DNA from: Shewanella sp. HN-41
GTDB taxonomy: Bacteria; Pseudomonadota; Gammaproteobacteria; Enterobacterales; Shewanellaceae
NCBI RefSeq assembly: GCF_000217915.1
Contig: NZ_AFOZ01000030.1
Location: 38,682 to 102,681, forward strand
DNA: 64,000 nucleotides
Reading direction: 5' to 3'
The translations under genes and the position numbers were made by a program. This document shows positions 8,881 to 19,300 of the stretch, one piece after another; position 1 is the stretch's first letter; the number at the start of each line of letters is the position of its first letter. Under the pieces are notes generated by a model. That model was not told the origin of the DNA, did no database searches, and saw nothing but the letters and a program-made list of their open reading frames with translations.

Positions 8881-10646
8881 ATGATCCATTACCAAATAAC
8901 CCCCGTCGATCCGAAAGCCCATTTATTTGCCGTTACCATGACGGTATCCGAGCCCAAAGCAGTTCAAGTATTCAGTCTTCCCGCTTGGTTACCCGGCAGT
9001 TATATGGTGCGAGATTTTGCCAAAAATATTATCGAACTCAAGGCAACAGACGAAACGGGCCACCCCTTAAACTTAAACAGCTCGATAAACAGACCTGGTC
9101 GATTGACAATAACAGCACCGAAATCACCCTGAGCTATCAAATTTACGCTTGGGATCTCTCGGTGCGAACCGCCCACTTAGACATGACCCATGGTTTCTTT
9201 AACGGCAGCAGTGTTTTTTTAGCCGCCCACGAATTTGAAGACACTTTACACACTGTCACTATGGCTCCACCTGCAGAATCCACATTAAGCGAATGGCGCC
9301 TTGCCACCAGCATGACCCGCACTAGCGGAGACGAATTCACCTTCGGCCAATTTTGTGCCGAAAGCTATGATGAATTGATCGATCATCCGGTGGAAATGGG
9401 GTTATTTACCCTAGGGAGTTTTGATGCCTGTGGCGTGCGGCACGATATTGTACTCAATGGTCGTCACCGCGCTTGTATGCCAAGACTTTGCCAGGATTTA
9501 AAGGCGATTTGCGAGTATCAAATCACGCTTTTTGGTTCCCCCGCGCCCTTCAAACGCTACCTGTTTATGACCACGGTATTGGATAATGGCTTTGGTGGTT
9601 TAGAACACAGGGCATCGACCGCGCTAATGTGTTCACGCAAGGATTTGCCCCTTTCGATGGATGCTCCCATCAATAACGACTATCGCACCTATTTATCCCT
9701 GTGCAGCCACGAATATTTCCATAGCTGGAATGTTAAGCGTATTAAACCCGAGTGTTTCTTACCCTATCGACTCGAGGCCGAAACCTATACAAACCAGCTT
9801 TGGGCCTATGAAGGCATCACCTCCTATTACGATGATTTTCTCACCTATCGTGCGGGACTCGTCGATGAACAAAGCTATTTAGATATGCTCAGTGAAACCT
9901 TTACCCGTGTTTATCGCAGCCCAGGACGTTTCAAGCAAAGTATTAGGGACTCGAGCTTTAACGCTTGGACTAAGTTCTATAAACAGGATGAAAACGCCCA
10001 AAATGCCATCATCAGTTATTACACTAAAGGCGCCCTGTTTGCGCTGTATTTAGATCTCACATTGAGAAGTGAAACCCAAGGTAAATACACCCTCGATGAG
10101 GTGATGAAAATTTTATGGCAGGAATATGCCCTGCAAAATAAAGGCACAACTGACGACTGTCACCAGCGGATAGTCGAGCGCCTGCTAGGCCGTGATTGCC
10201 AAGATCTATTTAGCTACTTAGATAATACCGACGATATTCCGCTCGCCCCACTACTGGCTGAATTTGGTGTTGGCTTTACCCTTCGTTCCAGTCAAGGCGC
10301 CCAAGATGTTGGTGGTAATCAAACTAAGGGCTACGACATTGCCTTTGGTGCTAAGACACAATCAGCTCCTTTGGGCTTAAAAATTGTCACCGTCACCCAA
10401 GGAAGCCCGGCTCATCTTGCAGGATTAAGTGCGGGGGATATATTGATCGCAGCGGATAATCTGCAAGTAACGGGACAATTTGAAGCGCAGTTGCAACAGT
10501 ATCCACTCGGACAACGTTTGCCATTGCACTGGTTTAGACGGGATGAATTAATGACAGCTGAATTGGTTATCGCAGCGGCACCTAAGGATACTGTTGCATT
10601 ATCAATTACCAATAAAGATAAACTTATCGCTTGGCTTGGCCGTTAA
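8881..10646 (+). pseudogene. M61 (glycyl) aminopeptidase with PDZ domain, frameshifted
   Basis: A peptidase of about 588 residues split by one missing base. The start is ATG 8881 (MIHYQITPVDPKAHLF). The first frame ends with a stop near 9130; the second carries the rest. The shift fits the C4 run at 9063-9066: one extra C joins TGHP to LKLKQLDKQTWS. The span is 3n+2. Downstream it shows SHEYFHSWNVKRIKPE, the HExxH zinc site of family M61, then YEGITSYYDD (glutamate ligand region) and a C-terminal PDZ domain (TQGSPAHLAGLSAGDILIAADN). M61 enzymes cleave N-terminal Gly/Ala from peptides. Probably cytosolic, as I see no signal peptide. Confidence 0.8.
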
Positions 10647-10650
10647 ACAA

Positions 10651-10687
10651 CATCAGACAAAAGGGGCAATGCCCCTTTTGTCTGATG
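10651..10687. terminator. Perfect 17-bp hairpin between convergent genes
   Basis: CATCAGACAAAAGGGGC is followed after three bases by its exact reverse complement. It lies between the rightward M61 peptidase and the leftward LuxR-type gene and probably acts as a bidirectional terminator or 3' stabiliser. The T run lies inside the stem. Confidence 0.7.
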
Positions 10688-10732
10688 CAAAACACCGAGC
10701 GGAATGTATCAACGAAAAAGCACACTAAGTTG

Positions 10733-11368
10733 TTATACAACTACATCGTGCAGATAGGTCTGGGCCCATGCAATTGCTTGACCGCGACTGGACACGCCAA
10801 TCTTGCGAAATACACGGTATAAATGGGTTTTAATCGTACTTTCACTGACAAATAACTGATTCGCAATATCAAGATTAGTACTACCCGATAAAAGGGCCTG
10901 TAACACCTCTCGCTCGCGGATGGTCAAAGGCTCTGTATCTTCAAATAGTCCAAAGTCATCATTGACTCCGTTAGCGAGTTGAGGGGGGATCACCCTATGA
11001 CCACGCAGTATATTAGAAAGACCTAAGCTAATTTCCGTTAAACCTGCATCGAGATAAAACACACCTGCTGTCGTCGCTGCCTGCATTAAAAACCGCGCAT
11101 CCACCAGTTTCGGGAATTGAATATAAACCACCCGTACACTCGGTTGTTCGCGGGCAAGCAATCGTTGAAATTGATAGGCTTTTTGTAAATCGACCGTGGC
11201 AAGATCTATCACCACCATAGAAGCTTGGTTATCTTTGATATGCTCACACATGCCATCGGGATTGACTTGTGATAACTTCACAAGAAATTCCTGTGGCCAA
11301 CGCCCTGCGAGTAACTCCATTAGAAGTTGTGATCTTGACACTACAATCCAATGTAATATTTTGAACAT
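10733..11368 (-). CDS. LuxR-type transcriptional regulator, CsgD-like
   Basis: A 211-residue regulator with a receiver-like N terminus and a C-terminal LuxR helix-turn-helix (LTIREREVLQALLSGSTNLDIANQL followed by VSESTIKTHLYRVFRKIGVSSR). The N-terminal domain lacks the acidic cluster and Asp of a true receiver, as in CsgD. It is therefore probably not phosphorylated. ATG 11368 has GGGAG eight bases upstream. It is divergent from a cytochrome b gene, with a palindrome in between that could be its operator. Target genes unknown; biofilm or respiration are guesses. Confidence 0.8.
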   Translation of the reverse strand: MFKILHWIVVSRSQLLMELLAGRWPQEFLVKLSQVNPDGMCEHIKDNQASMVVIDLATVDLQKAYQFQRLLAREQPSVRVVYIQFPKLVDARFLMQAATTAGVFYLDAGLTEISLGLSNILRGHRVIPPQLANGVNDDFGLFEDTEPLTIREREVLQALLSGSTNLDIANQLFVSESTIKTHLYRVFRKIGVSSRGQAIAWAQTYLHDVVV

Positions 11369-11447
11369 CCTGCTCACTCCCTGTCTGGTTAACGTTTATT
11401 TATTTTTGAGAACTCAACAGACTCTCAATACCACTTCAACATCCGTT

Positions 11448-11469
11448 CAATAGACCTCCGAGTCTATTG
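11448..11469. promoter_or_regulatory. Palindrome CAATAGAC-N6-GTCTATTG, possible operator
   Basis: A perfect 8-bp inverted repeat with a 6-bp spacer in the 296-bp divergent region between the LuxR-type gene and the cytochrome b gene. Size and symmetry suit a dimeric regulator. The remaining intergenic DNA is AT-rich and shows no gene. Confidence 0.45.
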
Positions 11470-11664
11470 GTTTACGATATTAGCATTAGATAAAACAGAT
11501 TCAAAAGACTTACTAAAAAAATATTTACCGTACGCAAATCAAAAGCTTCTGCAACTTTCAACTGTATTACTCTCAATCAGAAGCCTTAATTTAAACTGAA
11601 AAAACGGCTGTATTTTAAAAAAAGCGTAAAATCGCCTCAATAGATAGCCCTATAAGGAAATGCG

Positions 11665-12411
11665 ATGTCCAGCAACAAACCAATCCCCCTTGAGATAAAA
11701 TCCTACACAGTATGGGACAGACCCACACGATTATTCCATTGGATCAACGTCATTCTGGTACTCGCCCTCACCTTAGTGGGTGGTATTATGATGTATAAAA
11801 CTGAATTAGGTATAACAGAGCTATCGGGCAAAATTGGCTTAAAAACCTTACATGTTTATATCGGCTATGGATTTGCATTAAACCTACTCGTACGTCTTGT
11901 CTGGGGCTTTATCGGCAATAAATATGCCCGTTTCAGCCATATGTTTCCCAACACCAATAGCAAAAGCGAATTACAGGCTTACAAGACAGAGTTAGCGGCG
12001 GGGAAGACTCCACAGTACTTAGGTCATAATCCGAAAGGGAAATTTGCCGTATTCGCCATTATGCTGCTATTGGTTATCATCATGCTAACGGGATTATTTC
12101 GTGCAGGAACAGATATTTACTATCCTCCACTGGGCAGCACCATCCAAAGCTATCTTGCCGATACTAATGTCGATCCTGCTGGCTTAAAACCCTATGATGA
12201 TGCTGGGGTCAATGCAGAAAAAGCCAGTGCGATTAAACCGATTAAAGGGTTAGCGGGTGAAATTCACATCTATGGAGTCTATCTATTGTTGTTGCTGATT
12301 TTATTGCATCTATTTGCAGTGATTTATACCGAAGTTAAACGTCAACCGGGAATTATTTCAGCCATGTTTTCAGGCAATAAACTTATCCAAGGGCAGCCTA
12401 AGGACGAGTGA
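11665..12411 (+). CDS. Cytochrome b561-type membrane cytochrome b
   Basis: A 248-residue di-heme cytochrome b of the b561/Ni-Fe hydrogenase cytochrome b family. Four main helices are seen, with candidate heme ligands His25 (RLFHWINV), the His in KTLHVYIGY, and those in EIHIYGVYLLLLLILLHLF. Such proteins pass electrons between quinones and periplasmic c-type cytochromes or dehydrogenases. AAGGAA lies five bases upstream of the ATG. The gene points toward cctA and is separated from it by a strong bidirectional terminator, so it is a separate unit. Its redox partner may be CctA or another soluble cytochrome; this is inference. Confidence 0.85.
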   Translation: MSSNKPIPLEIKSYTVWDRPTRLFHWINVILVLALTLVGGIMMYKTELGITELSGKIGLKTLHVYIGYGFALNLLVRLVWGFIGNKYARFSHMFPNTNSKSELQAYKTELAAGKTPQYLGHNPKGKFAVFAIMLLLVIIMLTGLFRAGTDIYYPPLGSTIQSYLADTNVDPAGLKPYDDAGVNAEKASAIKPIKGLAGEIHIYGVYLLLLLILLHLFAVIYTEVKRQPGIISAMFSGNKLIQGQPKDE

Positions 12412-12424
12412 GTCATAGGTTCTT

Positions 12425-12457
12425 AAAAAAACGCCAGCGATTCGCTGGCGTTTTTTT
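12425..12457. terminator. Strong bidirectional terminator
   Basis: AAAAAACGCCAGC and GCTGGCGTTTTTT flank a five-base loop. A/T tracts on both sides serve the rightward cytochrome b gene and the leftward cctA gene. Confidence 0.9.
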
Positions 12458-12493
12458 ATTTAGATTGTTGGTGTTATCCAACAGCACTAAATA

Positions 12494-12845
12494 TTATTTT
12501 TTCAGGATAGATTCTGGAGTGCGGCCGTCATCATGGCAGCTTTCGCAGGTCGGTTTTTGACCTACGTTCATATCGTGCACCGCATGGCAATCAGCACAAA
12601 CTAAATTACCATCATGTGGCTTATGAACTTCGTCCATTTCAGAAAGCTTACCGTGACAATCTTGACACTGGGCAAACTCAAAAGCACCATCGGATGAAGG
12701 CGTACCATCCTTATGGCAGCTTTCACAGCCACCTGACTCAGCGTGGAAATCAGATAATTTTTGATCTGCTGCGAATGCGGTTGGCGACAGCGCTAACGCT
12801 GCGAGACTTGCCCCGAAAAGCGCACTTAATAGTTTTTTTGCTCAC
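12494..12845 (-). pseudogene. cctA: Small tetraheme cytochrome c CctA, frameshifted after the start
   Basis: Read by hand on the minus strand. The product is a signal peptide ([20 protein letters not shown]) and a mature part of about 91 residues with four heme sites CESCH, CQDCH, CADCH and CESCH, ending ESILKK. It matches the small tetraheme cytochrome (STC) of Shewanella, an abundant periplasmic electron shuttle between CymA and outer-membrane reductases. GTG 12845 follows GGAGG with an eight-base gap. The next codons hit seven A on the coding strand (T7 at 12833-12839) where six are needed, so the start is out of frame with the body. No other start lies in the main frame before the signal peptide. 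The span is 3n+1. Confidence 0.9.
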
Positions 12846-13022
12846 AATTGTATCCTCCAATGGCGATTGTCAGTGGAAATTCTTGTCAGGGTGACTTCCA
12901 TCTCGCAACCTAAAGTAATAGCACGACTCGATTTAACTTAGCTAAGGATCGAATAATAAGCAACCCAGCTCTAAGCAAAGATAACTTTACCAAGATACTC
13001 AAGGGTAAAATGTGCGCTGTAT

Positions 13023-13079
13023 CATGTAACCACATGCTTATATAAGAGTTTTACATTCATACAACCTAAAGGTTACATG
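13023..13079. promoter_or_regulatory. Inverted repeat CATGTAACC / GGTTACATG upstream of cctA
   Basis: Nine-base arms at 13023-13031 and 13071-13079, 39 bases apart, in the non-coding stretch 12846-13274. They could be paired half sites for a regulator of cctA or of the gene at 13275. I see no gene in this stretch. Confidence 0.3.
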
Positions 13080-13274
13080 GTAAAATGCCCTAGCTTTATG
13101 GATGAAAAAAGAAAAAGCCCACAAATAAAAATGGAGTTGGAAGCGTAGAATTTATTTGATAAGACTTAGCCCAGTGGAATACACGCAAATAACCTTCGTT
13201 CTTGAAGGCAAGCTCTCATCACTTTCACAGTAGCAATGTATTAGCCCACACCGAATGTCGAGGTCGCCAGAAGG

Positions 13275-13598
13275 ATGCTTAAAAATCTTATTGAAACCAT
13301 AAAAAACCACCATCACATCAACACGCAGGATGAGCTTGCAGCGTTACTGGCTAGAGATAGCGCACTTATGCAACAGGTTAAAACGGCAGATGCCAAGCAT
13401 TGGGTGAATTTTACCAAACAGACGTTCGATGGTTGGTATTGTGTGTCAACGCCTCTGCTCACCACCTTCCATGTTTATTATCAAGAACGGGGGAAAAATA
13501 TCTGGGGTGAGGATGTTTTTAGCAACCAAAGTGAAGCCGTTGCCGCGGTTATTTTTATGTCTGGCCTTTGGGACAGTGAATTCAATCCAACATCTTAA
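13275..13598 (+). CDS. Hypothetical protein, 107 residues
   Basis: A small soluble protein I do not recognise, with an N-terminal helical part (residues 1-40) and a second half rich in aromatic residues: HWVNFTKQTFDGWYCVS, then TFHVYYQERGKNIWGEDVFSNQSEAVAAVIFMSGLWD. There is no signal peptide or membrane segment. The ATG is preceded at once by AGAAGG, closer than usual. It stands alone between cctA (opposite strand) and the TSUP exporter. Codon use and length suggest a real gene, probably lineage-specific. Confidence 0.6.
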   Translation: MLKNLIETIKNHHHINTQDELAALLARDSALMQQVKTADAKHWVNFTKQTFDGWYCVSTPLLTTFHVYYQERGKNIWGEDVFSNQSEAVAAVIFMSGLWDSEFNPTS

Positions 13599-13693
13599 AC
13601 CCATGACGGTCACACGTTAGCACACACTACGGCGATATTTAGGTGTGACGTTCTGCTCATCCCTGATTTTTAAACTTAAGAGGAGTAATCGCG

Positions 13694-14443
13694 ATGGACT
13701 GGCTGATTATTGCATTCGCGGGCCTATTAGGCGGTATGCTCAATGCGGTAGCGGGGGGAGGCAGTTTTATCACCCTACTCGCATTAGTTTTTGTCGGTAT
13801 CCCTCCCCTTGCTGCCAATGCCACAGGCACGGCGGCGCTGCTTCCCGGCTACCTTGCCAGCGCATGGCGCTTTAGAAAAGATATTGAATATCCCGCCGAT
13901 CTTAGCCTTAAAAACCTCTGTATTATCGCAGCGGCGGGAGGATGCCTAGGCGCGGCCATATTACTAAATACCAGTGAACAGATTTTTGCCTATTTAGTCC
14001 CGTGGTTAATTTTGCTGGCAACTGGCGCGTTTATCGCAGGGCCTTGGCTATTGAAGAAGCGGCTAGCTGTTACAACCGTATCCACCACAACCCGCCCCCA
14101 CTCGGCAGTCATCATACTGACTTTAGTGTGTATTTATGGTGGCTATTTTAATGGCGGCTTAGGGATCATTCTGCTCGCCACTCTAGGCCTAATGGGACAA
14201 ACCCAATTACATGGCATGAACGGACTTAAAAATTTACTCTCCGCCCTACTTACCACCATAGCCGTTGCCTTGTATGTCACAGGTAATCTAATCGATGAAC
14301 AGTATCTGCTATTGCTCACCATTATGGCCATTATCGGCGGTTATATAGGGGCCGTACTCGCCTACCGAATTCCCCAATCCCTATTGCGAGGTTTTATTGT
14401 CTGTGTCGGTTTAACCATGGCCGTAGGATTTTTTATGCGCTAA
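13694..14443 (+). CDS. TSUP (TauE/SafE) family membrane exporter
   Basis: A 249-residue inner-membrane protein with about eight helices. It has the repeated family motif near the N terminus (GGMLNAVAGGGSFITLLAL) and its partner in the second half (YGGYFNGGLGIILLATLGLMG). TSUP proteins move sulfite, sulfoacetate or other organosulfur anions; the substrate cannot be told here. AGAGGAG lies a suitable distance upstream of the ATG. Single gene, no clear operon partners. Confidence 0.85.
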   Translation: MDWLIIAFAGLLGGMLNAVAGGGSFITLLALVFVGIPPLAANATGTAALLPGYLASAWRFRKDIEYPADLSLKNLCIIAAAGGCLGAAILLNTSEQIFAYLVPWLILLATGAFIAGPWLLKKRLAVTTVSTTTRPHSAVIILTLVCIYGGYFNGGLGIILLATLGLMGQTQLHGMNGLKNLLSALLTTIAVALYVTGNLIDEQYLLLLTIMAIIGGYIGAVLAYRIPQSLLRGFIVCVGLTMAVGFFMR

Positions 14444-14569
14444 TGGTGCACTCCGCTTTTTTGTGCACATAGATTTTGGAATTCTATTTTACGCGGATAA
14501 ATTGCCCTTAAGTGACTGACTTGTTACTCTAAACCCTCATCTTGGAGAGCAGTGTTTTTAAGGAAAATA

Positions 14570-15726
14570 ATGAAACTGAGCACCCTAAGCCTTGCACTGT
14601 GTCTGGTTGCAAGCTCGCTAGGAATTTTCACCCAGGCCGCTAGTGCCACAACAATCAGCGTTAAAACTGAAGTGGTCAATATTCGGGTAAACACCATAGC
14701 TGAAGGGTTAGAAAATATCTGGGGCATGGCATTTTTACCCGATGGCAGCATATTAGTCACTGAACGTACAGGAAGAATGCGCATTATCAGTACCACTGGA
14801 AAAGTAGGTGAACCTTTAACGGGTTTACCGCCAATCGTTGCCAAGGGACAAGGCGGTTTGCTCGATGTAGTACTTGCACCGGATTTTGCCAGTAGCCAAA
14901 AAATCTATTTCAGTTATACCGAACCCGGCGAAGGTGATTTAAGCGATAGCAACAGCACAGCGGTCAGTTTTGCCACACTCAATGGGAACAAACTTGAAAA
15001 TCTCACCCGTGTATTTAGTCAGCAACCCAAAATAAACAGTAACCACCATTTTGGATCTCGCCTCGTGTGGGCGCCGGATGGCACGTTATTTATCACCCTA
15101 GGCGATCGCTACAGCGAGAAAGATAGCGCGCAAACTTTAGACAATCATCTAGGCAAAGTGGTGCGTATTCATGCCGATGGGTCAGTGCCTAAGGATAACC
15201 CCTTCGTTAATACGACAGGTGCCTTGCCGGAGATTTGGTCAATTGGTCATCGCAATATGCAAGGTGCTGCAATTAATCCTAATAGCAAAGTATTGTGGAC
15301 TGGTGAGCATGGGCCGCAGGGCGGCGATGAGCTTAATATCGATCAAGGGGGCAAAAATTATGGCTGGCCTGTGATTACCTATGGTGAAAATTACGGTGGC
15401 GGCAAAATAGGCGAAGGCACCCACAAGGTTGGAATGGAGCAACCTAGCTACAAGTGGATTCCCTCGATAGCCACCGCGGGCTTTATATTCTACACAGGCG
15501 ATAAATTTCCACAGTGGCAAAATAATATTTTACTCGCCAGCCTAAAGGAAAAACACTCGTACGCTTAACACTTGATGGCGACAAAATTATTAAGGAAGAA
15601 CGCCTGCTGAAAACCGAACTCGGCCAACGCTTGCGCTCAGTTGTGCAAGGGCCCGATGGACTGATTTATCTGGTTACCGACGAGGCTAATGCAAAAATCT
15701 ATCAGTTATCACCGCAGCCATATTAA
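14570..15726 (+). pseudogene. PQQ-dependent soluble aldose sugar dehydrogenase-like protein, frameshifted near the C terminus
   Basis: A secreted six-bladed beta-propeller protein of about 385 residues (GSDH/YliI family). ATG 14570 has AAGGAA upstream and begins a signal peptide ending near SATT. Conserved parts include GLENIWGMAFLPDGSILVTER, HHFGSRLVWAPDGTLFITLGDR, IGHRNMQGAA and GEHGPQGGDELN, the PQQ/Ca site region. The frame breaks at 15547-15556 (AAGGAAAAAC): one base is missing. The following frame gives TLVRLTLDGDKIIKEE and ends in SPQPY at 15726. The span is 3n+2. The enzyme would oxidise aldose sugars in the periplasm if whole. Only about 60 C-terminal residues lie past the break. Confidence 0.8.
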
Positions 15727-15823
15727 CCAATAGAATCAATAGGTAGCCAGTTAAGGGATGAAATGACTACAGACAAAACTCAAAGATGTCTCTTTTCCCT
15801 GCATAAGTGACGAGGACATGTTG

Positions 15824-16258
15824 ATGAACGCATTTCAGATTAAACTCGCTGAAATACAAGATATTAAGGCAATAGCAAATTTACTATTGCAGCTTGGATA
15901 TAGTGCAACTCCAGAACAATTACAAAAGTATCTTGGAAAAAGTGATAGAACGGATGAAATTTATATCGCCGAGGAAAAAGGCACCATTATTGGCTTAATA
16001 AGCTTGATCTTCTTTGACTATTTTCCTTCGCAGCAAAAGATTTGCCGTATCACTGCACTCGTGGTGACAGAGAGCAATAGAGGTTCGGGCATAGGAACGC
16101 AACTAATCCGCTTTGCCAAAGCAAGAGCACATGAATATGGTTGTAGCAAACTTGAGGTTACTACTTCAATGCGCAGGGAAAAAACACAGGCCTATTATGA
16201 AGCCATAGGGTTTGAAAAAACCTCTTTCCGCTATATTCAAGATATTGACCATTCTTGA
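15824..16258 (+). CDS. GNAT family N-acetyltransferase
   Basis: A 144-residue GNAT acetyltransferase. The acetyl-CoA loop is seen in ALVVTESNRGSGIGTQLIRFAKARA (R/QxxGxG/A as RGSGIG), followed by CSKLEVTTSMRREKTQAYYEAIGFEKTS, the usual C-terminal half. ATG 15824 has GAGG eight bases upstream; ATG 15818 is also in frame. Substrate unknown. It stands alone. Confidence 0.85.
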   Translation: MNAFQIKLAEIQDIKAIANLLLQLGYSATPEQLQKYLGKSDRTDEIYIAEEKGTIIGLISLIFFDYFPSQQKICRITALVVTESNRGSGIGTQLIRFAKARAHEYGCSKLEVTTSMRREKTQAYYEAIGFEKTSFRYIQDIDHS

Positions 16259-16275
16259 TCATCAATCATCTATAA

Positions 16276-16309
16276 AAATAGGCGCTTAAGTCATCTTAAG
16301 CGCCTATTT
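16276..16309. terminator. Perfect 15-bp bidirectional terminator
   Basis: AAATAGGCGCTTAAG and its exact reverse complement flank TCAT. It lies between the rightward GNAT gene and the leftward RND pump gene. Confidence 0.8.
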
Positions 16310-16359
16310 AGTGCAAGATTTAAAAGGCTAACAATCCACTCAACTTAAACGAATCACTG

Positions 16360-19300
16360 TTAATCCTGCGTGAGCTCCTTTTCTAACTGTTGGGCGATGG
16401 CCTCGGGCGAACCACTGTTACGGGCGAAAAGGCCGTATGCTGAGGGGATCACAAAAATAGTGAATAGAGTTGCTAACAAAATTCCCGATAGCACAACAAC
16501 ACCAATCACAAAACGGGTTTCTGCACCTGCGCCCGCAGCCAATACTAAAGGCACCGCACCAGCGGCTGTGGTTATGCCCGTCATTAAAATGGGCCGTAAA
16601 CGCTGGCAGGACGCTTGGATAATGGCACGATCAAAGTCCACGCCCTTATCCCTAAGTTGGTTAGCAAATTCAACAATTAAAATGCCGTTTTTAGCCGCCA
16701 AACCGACCAACATAATAATACCAATCTGACTGTAGATATTGAGACTCTGCCCAGTAAACCACAGTCCAATCAAGGCTCCTACTGTAGCGAGTGGCACAGT
16801 CAGCATAATCACCATAGGATGAATATAACTTTCAAACTGCGCGGCTAAGACGAGGAATACAATCCCTAATGCCAGTAGGAATACAAAGTACATGGAACTG
16901 CCCGACTCTTGGTAGTCGAGGGATTGCCCCTTGTAACTGATCACCGCTTCTGCAGGTAAATAGGCTCGTGCCAATTGATTCATATAATCAAGGGCCTCAC
17001 CTAGGCTATAGCCATCTGCCAAACTGGCTTCGATGGTGATAGCCCGCATGCGATTATAGCGATTGAGCGAACTGGCATCGGCAAACTCTTCCACTGTCAC
17101 TAGGTTAGAGAGTGGAACTAGCTCCTTACTGCGTTCGGAGCGCACATAGATATTTTGCAGATCGGCGGCGGTATTTTGATTACTGCGCTCACCTTCCACT
17201 ACCACATCGTACTCTTCGCCATCACGCATAAAGGTGGTGACTAGACGCGAGCCAAGCATAGATTCTAAGGTACGACCGATATTGGAAATTGACACCCCAA
17301 GGCTTGCCGCTCTATCCCGGTCGATCACAACCCGCAGCTGTGGTTTTGTCTCTTTATAATCGTGATCCACTCCGAGCAGTTGTGGCTTTTCCGCCGCTTT
17401 TTCCATCATAATATCGCGCCAGCGGGCAAGCTCTTCATAACTTGGACCGCCAATCACAAACTGCACGGGTTTACCCACGCCGCGGCCAAAGGCTTGGCGC
17501 ATCACAGGAAACGCCTGTACGCCAGCTAAATCAGCGAGACGTTTGTTAATATCGCCAATCACTTCCTTCACCGGACGGCGCTGTCCCCAATCCTCCAACA
17601 CGACAATCGCCATACCATTAGAGAAGTCAGCGGCGCGACCAAAACCACGGGGAGCACGGATCAATAGTCGTTTTATATCGCCCGAATTAACCAATGGCAT
17701 CAAGCGATTTTCCACTTCGTTCATATAGGATTCAATATATTCATAACTCGCGCCCTGCGGACCATTGACCATCAGAAACAACGAACCTCTGTCCTCTTGG
17801 GGGGCAAATTCCTGCGGCACTTTCTGCGCTAAGAAAACACTGCTACCTAAGGCACACAGCACCAGAATCGACATCAACATTGGCCGAGCCATCGCGCCTT
17901 CCAGTGTGCTTTGATAACCATTGGAAATTCGAGTCATGATGCCATCGACCTTACGCACCAACCATGAATCCTGCGCGGCGGGTTTCAGCAATTTCGAACA
18001 CATCATAGGGCTCAAGGTTAGGGCCACAATACTGGAGAAAATTACCGCGGCACTCATGGTCACGGCAAACTCTTTAAACAGCTTACCTAAGTCACCCTCT
18101 AGGAAAGTGATCGGCATAAATACCGCCACCAGCACTAACGTCGTTGCAATAACAGCAAAGGCCACTTCCCGCGCACCGAGAAATGCAGCTTTTAAGGGCG
18201 AATCCCCTTCTTCAATACGGCGGTGAATGTTTTCTAACATCACAATCGCATCGTCAACCACCATGCCGATGGCGAGGATCATCGCAAGCAACGTCAGTAA
18301 GTTAATGGTGTAACCGAGCGCATAGAGCACGATAAAAGTACCGAGCAATGACACAGGGACTGTAATCGCGGGGATCAACATGGCGCGCACGCTGCCAAGG
18401 AAGAGGTAAATCACGATAATCACGAGGATCATGGCCGTTAACAGGGTTTGATACACTTCCTTAATTGAAGCTTCAATAAACACTGAACTGTCATAGCTGC
18501 GTTTAATCGACATACCCGCGGGTAGGGTTGGGTTGATTTTATCGACTAAGGCATTGACCGCTCGTGCAACTTCTAAGGTGTTGGCGGTCGATTGCTTCGA
18601 TACCCCAAGCCCTATCATGGCCTCTTTGTTACCGCGGAACATGATGCGCTCTTCTTCAGAGCCAATTTCCACTTTAGCCACATCACCCAATTTGACTAAA
18701 TAACCGTCTTTTCCTTGGGAAATCACCAGATTAGCAAAATCCTCCGCGGTGCGATAACTGCGCTCTAAGCGCACGGTAAAGTGGCGTTCCTTAGACTCTA
18801 TCGAACCTGCAGGCAATTCGACGTTTTCCGCCCGCAGTGCCGCTTCAACATCGGCAACCGTTAAACTGCGTGAAGCTAAGGCTTGCCTGTCGAGCCATAC
18901 CCGCATGGCGTAAACCTTGCCGCCACCGATACGGATCATCGACACACCATCGACCACAGACAAACGGTCGGATAAATAGCGACGGGTGTAGTCGGTGAGC
19001 TCAAGGGTCGTCATCTGATCCGACACTAGGTTGAGCCACATAATCACTTCATCGCCACCATTGGCCTTCTGCACTTCTGGAGGATCGGCTTCCTCTGGCA
19101 GGTTATCGAGCAGGCCCGAAATTCGGTCACGAACATCGTTAGCCGCATCTTCAATATTGCGGCTGATATCAAACTCTAAGGTCACCTGTGAACGACCATC
19201 GCTGCTCGATGAACTCACATGGCGAATGCCTTCTACTCCGCTGATCCTGTCTTCAATTAACTGGGTAATCCGGCTCTCAACCACGGCGGCACTGGCGCCG

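Noticed and set aside
12616..12894. 92-codon rightward frame over cctA
   Set aside because: It is antisense to the tetraheme cytochrome, whose four CxxCH sites explain the region.
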